Part shown: positions 48,001 to 60,000 of the stretch, piece after piece
Layout: each line of letters opens with the position of its first letter
How positions within the stretch are numbered: position 1 is the stretch's first letter
From: Cavia porcellus
Lineage: Eukaryota; Chordata; Mammalia; Rodentia; Caviidae
Reading direction: 5' to 3'
Assembly: GCF_034190915.1 (NCBI RefSeq)
Contig: NW_026947493.1
Span: 40,976,501 to 41,040,500 of the forward strand
Length of the DNA stretch: 64,000 bases
The notes under the pieces: generated by a model
Database searches by the model: none
Seen by the model: only the letters and a program-made list of their open reading frames with translations
Told to the model about the DNA's origin: nothing
Program-made: the position numbers and the translations under genes

Positions 48001-51000
48001 ATGTATGCTAGTTTGAATATCTGTTATGTAAGAATTAATAGTTTCTACATATTACTGTTTTATGTTTTCAAAAACCAAATTATTCAAGGAATAAACCTAT
48101 ATGCCTGAGACTGATAGGTAGATATTTAATAAATGTTTATAGAATAAATGATGATATCTGCACAATTATATAAAGTGGTTTATAATTGTGTCTTTTATTC
48201 CTGTTCCAGTAACTATCAGCATCCCACAACTAACTGTAAGAAAGCAATAGCAAAAACTTAGCTAGTTAATTTTTATGTTAGCCAGGCATAAATAGGTTAG
48301 TGTTAAATCTAGTAAATAACAGTGCTCATCAGTTCAAGTTAGAGTCACTCTAATGATGCTAAGAATCCAAAGTACAATTTTTATTCTTCTCCTGATTTAC
48401 TATGAACCACATCTTTCTGATTTCTATTAAGATTGGCTGATTTATATTGCAGTTTTGACATTGCTATTTTGTATTCCACACAAAATGATAAATAAAAACA
48501 TTTTCAAATTTTAACTTTGGCTTTTAAACACCTGAAGTTCTAAATTGAAGATATTTGCTGTCACGAGGGTGGACAGAAATGGGAATTAGTGAGACAGACA
48601 GAGAGAATGTGGAAAACACTGTTGATAACCTCAATATTGATTTCACTATCATAATATAATTAGTGAACTTAAATGACAGTGTAACATTGACAATGAAAAT
48701 AGAATGTAGAACTTCAATACAAATTATAAGTAGAAATAAAACTTGTAAAATTTAACATTATTTTCAGGTATTAAATCTTTATTGGCTTTTTTGTTGTCTG
48801 TCTACTTTGAGTGGATATGTTTCTGATATTTACAAACATGGAGATAAAATTTGAGGATTGTACATTTTTTTTCAGTAGAACTATCTCCCATTTGCTATCA
48901 TCATTCATATAATACCTCTTTTTTTCTGCAATGCATAAGAAGTTCATTCATTCCTTCACAGCAAGATACTTGCTATTGCCAATAAAATAAATGCAATTTA
49001 TGTTATTATATCTGGCCGGTTCTTCTATGTCCAAAATTCAATAGTATTGTATTTCAACCTAAGAAAAGCACCTAACTTAAAAATTGGGCTTAACAGTAGT
49101 CTAGCTATGAGGCACTCAAGAAGCACACAGAAGTTTCCTTTTGGAAAAATGCATTGTATACACAAAGATCATGAGAGGATGCAGGGTCTGACTGCATGCA
49201 ATTTGCATGCAGGTGGTGAGTCTCTGAAGTGGTACTGAGGGATGAACCAGGGTGGATTAATTTCTAGTCTTTGATATTCATTAACTCAAGCTTCAGAAAA
49301 AAAAAACAAGGAGATGATACAATTACCCTCAGAGTTTTATCCATGACCAGCAGCTTTACAATCTCATGTTCATAATGGCATACTAATTGATCAGAAGGGG
49401 CACATACTTTTAGTGAAACAGTACTTGGGCTTAACCAGAGCAGCAATGATAGTTGACTCTGGGAGAATCAATTCTGCTTTGAAAATACCTAGCAAAATAG
49501 TTACTTTCTGTGCTATCTGTCAATGGCTACACCCAAACAAAATTTAGTGTTAAAAGTATTGCTGGTCCAGATAAAATTATCATTTTATTTGACTCAAATA
49601 GTCATCTCTATTTTTATTTATAGATGCAAAACCTTTCAAAGTGGATTCTTACAAAATACTTTAGAAAGAGGAAAACTAGCCTGGCATGGTGGCCGACACT
49701 TAAAATCTTAATATTCTGAGAGGCTGAGGCAGGAGGATCCCAAATTTAAAAGCAGTCTGGGAAATTTAGTAACTTAGTGAGACTCAGTCTCAAAAAAGTG
49801 TGGGGCATGTAGCTCAGTGCACAGGGCTTGAGATCACTCATCTGTGATGTGAGTGATATACCACCAAACAACAGCAAAAATACATGAAAACTTCTGATCA
49901 GAAGGAAGAATAGAAGTTATCAAATCTTTTCTGAAATGAGGTAGACAAAGGAAAAGAGTGTTATAAAGAAAAGGAATGTTCTGGCCATGTCTAAGAATTA
50001 GCAGTGAACCATATGTAGACAGAAACTTATTTACCTCTGGAGCTTCGAAGACTTCAGGGTCGCCATGTATGGCTGGAGGAAAGATGGCTACCAAGTCTCC
50101 CTTTCGCAGGCTGCAGTCACCAGTGTCGGAACTGAGAATAAAGTCCTCTTCAACAAAACGAATAGTGCTTGAATAGGAGGATAGTCGAAGAGCCTCAAAA
50201 ATGATGCTTTCTGGAGGAAACGAACAATAATGTACTGGAAAGTGCTTCTGGAAAGTGCCTTCAATTAGGCATTAGTGCTCATTACCAATAGTCTTCATTG
50301 AAAAGCAAACTATTTCTCATCACATCCACTGAGCCCCAAAGTGGGAGTCCATGGTGGCTGTGGGTGGCAAGGCAAAGGTGGGGTAGCCTGACCCCAACAC
50401 AGCTTGTGAACATTTCATAGGCAGGAAACAGCAGTGATGTGTTTGGGAGAGAAAGCCACTGGTTATGGTTTTTATAAGAAAAAATGATCAACAAGAGAGG
50501 AATGCTGTGTTAGGGGTACACCTATTAAAAAGTAAAATGACATCCCTCTTACAGTTCAGTGCTGGTGGATTATTTCACCAGCTTTCAGACAGGCTTAGCC
50601 ATTTAATAACCATTTAGGCAGTTAATAGTAAAGTAATTGTAGTAGTGCTTTCTGAGACAGCTTAGCACTTAATTTCTTTTATGCTAGCTGTAAATAAAAT
50701 GTGAGTCAGCGTTTGCTGGAAAAATTTCAAAAGAAAAATACTTATATAGGGTTCAGGAAAAAAAAAAAAACATATTTTCTTTAGCATCCAGGGAGAATAA
50801 CAGCTACTATCATACTCTAGAAGATTCCAGAAACTGAATGTCCTTGCTTTCCCAGTGGCCTTCACCTTTTGCTCCTAGCACGACAGATTTTATGGCTAAT
50901 TTCCGGCAATTTATCCTGGCAGTTTGAGGAGGAATTCCTTTGGGAATAATATGCATAATTTGCATAAATCATTCTGATAGCATGCATATCAGCGTGTAGC

Positions 51001-54000
51001 TCCTGTCTAGGTCTGCATCTCTCCCTTCATAATCAAAACTGACTATGTTTCCACCAGCGTGAATGGGTCTTAGAATATAAAACTTGATTTTTCCTAATCA
51101 GAAATGTGAAAAAGAGCTCCAAATGGAGCTTTTCCCCTCTCCTTCTGATATAATAAAATAGTTGTATTCATGACTTGCAATTTACAAATCACACACACAA
51201 AGAGTACAGTGTCATAGTGTTCACCAAAACTCTGACACAGCCAGTACCCAGTTACTAGATTATTAAAGCTAGGCCCATCAGTAAAAGCTCACATCCCACA
51301 AAAAATAAATGTTATTTCAGTAAATGTGAAATCCATGCATAGCTTGCATAGGGATATGAAGTTGCTGTGGGTGCCTTCTCCCAGGAGGTTTTTCCTTAAG
51401 CATGCATTTGTCTAAAGAAATGAGGCTGCGGTCAGCTCTGTGTGGGCAGTGTGGTGATTCGATGTGACGTACAGTGAGACTGTGCATATTCTCTTGGACT
51501 GCCTTCGTTATTATAATCAGGCAGAGTCAAATCGGTTTGCTGGTGATGAAGCCAGAAAAGAACTTTGGTTTTGGAACATGGACTCTAACTGCAGATAGCC
51601 ACAAGGCACCTGACACGATGGATTTCAGTTGGCAGGACACCAACAACCAACTTTTCCATGGTGAAAAGCAAGGCTTGGCTTCCCCTGTACTGTTGCTGGC
51701 CTTGGTGGGCCAACAATAGCACTGCGTCATTTTAGCTTGTGGTAGGAAATGGTAGGTGACATATGTGGCAGAGCTGTTCACCCAAGTCCAGTAGGGGTGT
51801 GAGAAGAAGAAATACAAAAGCAAATAATGGTGAAGTAGCTGCCCTGACAGCCAGGCGTTTAACAGCCTGAACAACACGGTCACATCCCATTGGCCCGTGC
51901 GCTCTGGGGGAGCATGGCAGCTTGCGCCCACCGCAGTATCACAAATGACAATTGGGCAAGCATATCTTATGCAGAAGTTAATCACAATAATGGAGCTCAA
52001 AGTGTGGCTCGGCAGTCAGATCGTAAGTGACAAATCTGTTTTACTTTCCAGTACTAGTTATGTGTGCAAGATGAGACTGGCTCTAGCTCTGAGCGATCAT
52101 GCCGATAATCATTAGACGACAAAAGTAATGAGTTTCATTATTAGCAACAATGGAGAGTCAAGCTTATAGTATCCTGCAGGACAACGTACAGACTCAAAAA
52201 CCAGCAGCTTTCTGGCCACCCTCAGTATAAATGCAAGCAGAGATATACATTGATAAGAATGACAACTGCATACACACACACACACACACACAAATGCAGC
52301 CTCTACTTGTAGTTGTCATAGTTGAGCAGACACCAGCCAGTGCCACTGACAGACCAGCTGGGCCCTGGGAGGACGTCCATGCTACACCAGGAGGTACAGT
52401 AAATTATCCTGCACGGTAGAGCAACATCTGTTTCTGTGCTAGTGCCGAACAAACAAGGCAATTTAAAACATACCAAGGGATAACCAAGCAACAAATGAAC
52501 ATGACCCTCATTTTTTTCCCCTTCTCACACACAAAGTGCTAAACTTCATTGTGCAAGCATTTCATGAAAGAGGAGCCAGGTTTTTATTTGATAAGGTGTT
52601 GTCAGAGAGATTTTACATATTTCCAAAATGGAAAGAAAAAGCTTATAGTATTGTTATTCTTAGAATCGTCCCCTTTCTATCTTCATTTCTTTTATACCAA
52701 AGCTAGCACTCAGTTCTCAATTCACTCTAGAATTAAAAAAAAACCTTTCCATACACTTATAAATATTCAGTCTTTAAGCCTAATTTGCTATACTTAGTTC
52801 ACATGCCTTCAAGCATTTGTCTTCCAATTTCCACTGAATAAATGCGTACTAATGAGAACTAGAGCAAGCTGCTGAGGCAAAGCTGGGTGACTTGGGTCTG
52901 GCCTGCCACCAGCTTGTGATAGGCGGGCAAATTGAGTTAAAATGAAAAGTCTTGTCAGCTGAAATTCAACATGGTAGCCAAACAGCAAGCTGTCAATCAT
53001 CCAGCCAAAACAAGGGACTGCAGGTAATAAAAGGTCATTGCGAATCATTAGTGCATTGGCTTTCATATGGAAGTTAATTTTAATTAAACATGATCTCTAT
53101 CTGTTAATGTTTTATATAACTTATTGTGCATAATGAATTGTTAATTTATACCAACATTTAGCAGGTAATAGGACCCTTTAATTATTAGAATGCATTGTAG
53201 AAAAATGGTTATCAAGAATGCAAATATTTTGGGGATAAAATTTACACCAGGCACTACAAAGTGCCAACAATCTCAACTGTGATTGAGATAAGACTGCCTG
53301 TGTTCTCCTATGAACTAAGTTTTACTGACTAGTAAAATCCATAAGGTAATTGGATTTCAAAATCCAGCACTGAACGCACAATTCTGAACCTGTTTTGCCT
53401 TCTTCATCTACCTGTGGTAGATGTGTTTCTGTTTTCAGAATATAAAACTATTCAGACTAAACAAAGAACTGGGGAATATCTATATAGATGCCTTACAATG
53501 TAACTGGGAGAAAATGGCAAATAAGAGGAAATGCTGGTAGAAAAAGGCACGCACATTTTCTCTTCAGACCTCTGATCTTGATTCTGGCTGCAATAATTGA
53601 CAGATGATTCTCATTTGCAGATTTAAAGTGCTAAAGCAGAACATGGCAATCAATAATGCATATTACAAGCAAACACAGGCACCTCCGGTTTCTTCCTCAC
53701 ACTTAAACCATGTCTGTATATGTGGAATGAATGTACTGTGACATGGCCAGGCTGTTAATTTGGGTCATCTTAATGATTAGTGCAGGCTGGCATGCCTTCT
53801 GATAGCCTTGGTGATCAGGGAAGGCTGGAGTAAAATGAACAGCAGGCCTTGCCACACTCACTTGGGCTGAACACTTGGGTGAAGAGAAAGGAGAAAGGGC
53901 AAGAAGAGAATAAAGTTGAAAAAGATATGATCTGGAAGGTATGATGGAATAGAGTGAAGGTCAGTATGTGTGTATATGTATGTTTTTACATAACTATTTG

Positions 54001-57000
54001 CTAAACAGATGAAAAGGTATATAAGGAACTGTGATAATCTTATAATTTATAGCAAAACCACAATTTTGGTTCAATAATTATATATATTTGAATAAAATTA
54101 GCAATAAATATGGATTATTACAAATGTCTACTTTCACACTGCATTGCAAACACAAGTTTTATCTTACTGCTAAAGTATATAAATGTAAATTCAACAGCCA
54201 TACAGCCAACAAACATTTGTTAGGTTCTATTTTGCTCAGAACACTGGGCCAATCCTGTTCCTGAGAAAGGGAACAAAACAGAGGGATGTGACCTTCACAT
54301 ACCTAGCAATCTAGGTAGTTCAAGAATGGTCCTAAGAGCCTAAAGCAAATATTGTACAATCCTTTTTTAAATTTATGAATAAAACTGTATATATTTGTGG
54401 TATTCAGACTTGTAAAATACTTATATAGTACATATATATATATATAAACATGAATGGCTCAAATAGTCTAATTAACATATGCATTACCTCATGTGTTTAT
54501 GTTATTTGTGATGAGAACTACTAAAGTTTATTCTCTAAACAATCTGATGTGCATAATTTCATACAGGATGATTCCAACGCTGGTATTGTGAAAGCCCATT
54601 TTAGTAGAATATTATTTTTCAGATGGTGGTAAAATTCTCTTCCCTTTAATTTTCACCCTCTAGAAAATAGACAGGCAAAAATTCTAGTATCTTTTCAATA
54701 TAACAAACTTTAAAAATATGTAAGGATAACTATCATGCCATTTACTAATTGTGTCAAAAATGATACACTGGATGAAACCAGTTGGTCAATATGCCTCTTA
54801 AAATGTGGCAGAATTAGGTGTACATTTAGAAAATTACAGAGAAACTCTCATTTTCTGTGTCCTCAATGCCATACATCTATTGATGCTTCCTGGGAATAGA
54901 GAAGAAAAATATTTTTGAAATACTACTTCTACTGATTTGTTTTAACTGATATCCCAGAGGCTACCAGCAGTTCTGTTATCCTCCAGAGTCACCTGACATT
55001 GTCAGAGTCAATAAATGCTCCATCTGAGCCCAACAGAATCAGAACTTCCACCTTAATGCCTTTGAATTAGTGGTTTTGAAACTTGACTACAAATTGGAAT
55101 CACCTGGGGAGCTTTAGAAACCATTAGCCTCAGTCCAAAAAAAAAAAAAAAAAAAAAAAAAATGAAATCAGAATCAGTCAGAATCTTTGTGGGCAGGACC
55201 AGGGATAACCAGGTTTTTGTTTTGTTTTGATTTTGGTTTGTTCCTTTGGTTTTTGGTCTCCAGGTAATTCCAATGAGCAATCAAGACTGACAGCTACTGC
55301 TTTAAGCTAGTTTCTACTATGCTATAAGTTTCCTCATCTTTTGTAGTTGATTTTCAGGCCTAACTACAATAATCTGATACTTTATTTTGCATTCAAGTTT
55401 CCTTTCAGTCCATGCAGCTTCTGTTTCCATCACTCATTATCCTATCAAACCCACTTAGGTTTGTTTTGAAATGAGAATTCGATGAATATCCAAATCTGTA
55501 TTTTTCAGTTTTTTAATGATGTTTCCTTATATTACATATAAACATCTCCAATACTTACATGCCTGGGTTTCTGATATACCCTTTAATGAGCACTACTTTA
55601 CCCCCTCTCCAGTTAGAAGTTCCTAACATGAAGTAGAATTTATGCCTCCTCTATCTTAGAGAGGATTTGGGTAAATTTCAGAATTGTCTGAATTATGTAA
55701 ACTTTTAACTTTTAAAGTATCCAATTATTTTATCATGTTGAACTTTTTCAAAATAATGCCTACAATCCTGACAAACATACCAATAGATACAAGATAAAGG
55801 AAATTGTATGAGAGGTATATGGAAATTATCACTACTATTTTTGTATCTTTGCCATAAATCTAAAATTATTCTAAAATTAGGTATTTCTTTTTATTTGAAA
55901 ACATATCCTCAAGATTCTAATGTGAACTCTAGTCCTATCCTCACATTCAAATGCTGCTACAATTGAAAATCAGTGATACATATCCTACAAAAAGCAATGG
56001 CCAACCTGACAAATTTCTAGGGAAGTTTTCCCTGAGAAAACAGGTATGGTGAAGCACTGTTCAGGCAGACTCGGCATCAATATCTGGGTCTATTATAGTC
56101 TATCTAATCATAAGACTTGGGGTGATTAGCCAATCTTTATGCAGATTGTTACTCAATAATTAAAGAAAAATAATGATACCCAGGGATAAAATATAGTAAG
56201 ATACATAAAATCCTGTTATGTTTGACACACCATGAGTAATTATCATTGCTACTAAGGCTAGAGAATGTGACTCGGTGGTACAGTATAAGGCCCCAGGTCT
56301 AATCCTTAGCAGTACCATAAAACAAAACAATATTACCTTCTCTAACGTCTTATCCTGAATGTTCACTGTATGTTGATCTGACCCACATTCTCTGATTTTG
56401 TCTATGTGCTTATAATTGCTGGCTTTGTAGAATCAAGATACAAAGGGTTCTTTTCCCTTCTGAGATGGAACAATGAAAACAGCATCCAACTACTCACAAA
56501 TCACATGAGTCTAAGGCGAAAGATGTGATGATCAGAAAACACACATGAAAATCCTACTTATCTTACTCCTTCCATGCCCTTTGGTAAGCTATTTAACATC
56601 TGAGAATTTTCTCATCTGTAAAAATAGTGACAAAATAATGGTAGCCACAGTTCTCAGAGTATCTTGTGGAAAGTCACATAAAATAAGTATACAACTTTGC
56701 TTTGAAATATTGAGATAATATATTTAACATGAACTATATCTAAAGGTTACTGTTGTCTATTGTTAATAGACCTTTACATTTTTCAACTGACCTTTTTTTC
56801 TGGATCTCCCATCCCACCAACTGATCACAAGTAATGGGTTTTTTTTAATAGAACTTTGGTGAGCACAGCAAGATTCCAATTCTACAACTGTAATTTATGA
56901 CCTTTGCCTTTTAAAAAGTATTACAGATTTTTGCCTCATCCTAGTTTTATGGGGCTTTCCAGGATTCCAAAATCCCTCAGTTGGACTGTTTGTAACTCTT

Positions 57001-60000
57001 CTCTATTTGAGAATGTTTAATTGAACATATTTAGTACCTAAAGTTTACTTGAGCTGTTCAGAAGTTACAATCAATTTTGATTTATGTTCTTAGTAGAATT
57101 CTGTTTGTGTTTTTTCCTGGGTGATGCAGAGAAATAGCATTCCTGTGGTAGATAGTAGACTTAAACATGATGCCAGCTTTGATCACAGATAATTGGAAAG
57201 CAATAGGACAATATGTTTCACAGGAATATCATAGAAATTAAATATCATTTTGATGATAATGATAGGTAGTAATTATTGAGTGCCAATTATCTGTGCCATT
57301 ATATTAATACATATGCTTTTCCTGTAAACTGCAATAAATAATATTCACTGAGATTACTTGTTATTAACTTATAAAATTTTAAATTTGAGAACACTATCCT
57401 TTTATTAATATTTGGCTTCTTCTCTCTGGATCACCTTTTTTCCTTTACTTTGCCTTAAAATGTATTTTAAACCTGAAGTTCTAAACCCTACTTTCACTTC
57501 AGCTTTTTATTCTGAAAAAAAGCTGAAAAATTCTCACTATTCTCACAGTTTCTTAAACTTCCATCCCATTGGCAGTTTCTCATATTGAGATTTTTGACCA
57601 CAAGTAGCAGTGATCTACACCACACTGTATTTATATTATTTCAACCTTTACTTAAATAGTTGTGGAGCTATTTGCTAAGTATTAATAGATATAAGATTAT
57701 AGTGAGGTTATGACAAGAACCTTTCATAATATATATAAATATAAAACTGAAACATATTTTCTTTGTCTAAGAGTAGAGTCATTTTAAAAAGAATCTCAAA
57801 AAAAGCATAAACTAACCTCTGATGACTTTTTAATTACTTAAAATGATTTTTAAAATTTATTTAGCCTGTGGATTCTAACTTCCTATGCTAACTTTCAACA
57901 GTGCTTTATAAAGTATGCTGGCATGCAAAAATCTCTTTTAAAAGAGGACTCTCTTTTGTTACATAATGTCAAAATACTCTTTCTTGGTTATAGACATTTA
58001 GCATTTATTTCATTATGGAATTTTTTTCTTTCAATGAAAAGTCAAGATACTCTTTAAATAAAAATTACACTTAAAATACATAGCATCTTTCCTTAAGATG
58101 ACAATAAAGATACATGCACACACTCTTACAATGTGATGCACTGTAATTATTTAATTATTTCATCTTGCCTTTGTGCTTACAGTTTATGCTTTTTTGATAT
58201 AGGGAAACACTATAATTGAGCTACAACTAATTTCAGAGGTTGGTATGTAATGGATTAAAAATTTTGTCCTAATTTGATTGAACCTATCTCATGAAAGAAA
58301 AAGAAGTATACACTATTTTCCAGAAAATAATCAACTCCATCATTTTAAATTCTCATAAAAACAACACTGGCCTCTACTGGTGACTGAGGTCATGATAAAG
58401 TCTTGTTGGCAGCTGAAGGCATTGCCTTAGCAGGTGGATCTCAACTCACTTGGGATTTTTATTGTTATTACTCATTGGTTGATGATAGGAGCCATAAATT
58501 TAGGAATCCACCAAGGATGAAAGTCCATAGGTTCTGTTTATGGATTTCAATGAACTCAAATAATTGCTTTAGAATTTGCCACTCCTTTTGCTCAAGTAAA
58601 TTCAAACATTTCTACACTTTAAAAATAATTTTTTCAATGACAAGGAGTTGTAAGCAAGAGCATTGATGCACTTCAAATAAATTTGAGTAATTATTATGTA
58701 TACGATAGAAACATATTCCTTGAAGTTTATTTGCATTATTTTTCATCTTATTCATAAAATGCAGTGGAAATTATGTGGCTATCTGGAGAATATTATTTAC
58801 ATCTTCACAGAAACTATCCACAAAATATAATATATCAAAGTAGAGGCAGCTACCCAAAATTTGTGACAAATTTTGTGTATTTGTGCCTTGTGAATTCTGC
58901 AAAGAAAAATATAATAATGTTTGGATTATAGTACTGTTAAGATCATTTGCTTTTGCAAGAAAATACAAGATTCTTTTGATAATACATTTGACACCAAACA
59001 ATGAGGTGACATTTTTCCTAACCTTGGCCAGTTCAGAGCACATTTTCTGGTATTTTTCTCTAACTGGTCTTAGTGTGATCGGTGAGAATAATCTCTACAA
59101 CACTGGGGCCCTTCTTCTCAGTTCTACCTAGTGTTCAGCCATAGGCAAGAGTAGGAAGGGATTTGCTCTCAGATGTTGCAATCAAAAAACCTAGAATGTA
59201 TTAAAAAGATAAGAAATTGAGGCCAACACAGGGTAAAATACCAGCATAGACTGTTAAGGAGGGAGTATAAGAAATATATAAGCATTTTTTTCCGTAGCAT
59301 TTGTCTAAAGGAGCTAGGAATATTGTATCCTAAAGAGTAGTACAGGACGAAATGTAAATACAGAGGAAATATAGAATAATTCATTAACATAACATTTAAC
59401 TTACTGGAACATAATGAAAAGTCATGTCAAAATCAGGAAAGGTGAATACAATCTGCTGTAATCAGGAGCTCATGTTACAGATGTACAGGCATATGTAGAT
59501 TTTCTTTTAAAATGTTGGTCCTTTTAACCTCAAAGTATTTGATATAGTGAATATGGGTATTTCAAAGTGAGTGAATATTTTATAAAATATCAATAGTAGA
59601 CATGGAGTAGTTTGAAGTTGGTATTGTTTTCTCTCTTTCTCCCTTCTTTCTTCCTTTTCTTCTTCATTCAAATCATGAATTTCCAGTGAGAAGCACCTTT
59701 ACCACATTTTGAGAACCATATACTCCAAGCTATACAAAACATACTAATTTTGGCCTAAAAATATAGACAGCATTTTAAGGAAGAATAAATACATTTTGCA
59801 CATAGTGTTCCTCTCTGAAATACTTTGCTTTTCAATCTTCCAATTCTTTGCTTGTCAAGATCGTGCAGCAATGTTTGGAAAGCAGTAGCACACCAACAGA
59901 TGCTCAGAATCAAATGACTTAATAGGCATAAACTATTTTTTTCAAATAATTGCAAAGCTTTGGTTTAGCCTTTTGCATATCTTGCATAGTTAATTACCTA

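Larger units (their letters stand above)
45001..50034 (-). other. CYP7B1: CYP7B1 intron 5
   Basis: Donor GAG|GTAAAT at 50034 and acceptor TTTACAG|GAG at 45001. It contains an MaLR LTR (45230-45660), a TAAT-rich candidate enhancer (46190-46560), a B1-ID composite SINE (49679-49878) and otherwise AT-rich DNA. A GC-richer patch at 47390-47760 has no recognised identity. Confidence 0.9.

Noticed and set aside
51527..52000. 157-codon minus-strand frame in CYP7B1 intron 4
   Set aside because: It opens with TTG, and the first ATG is about 90 codons in. No domain is visible, and it crosses a candidate enhancer.
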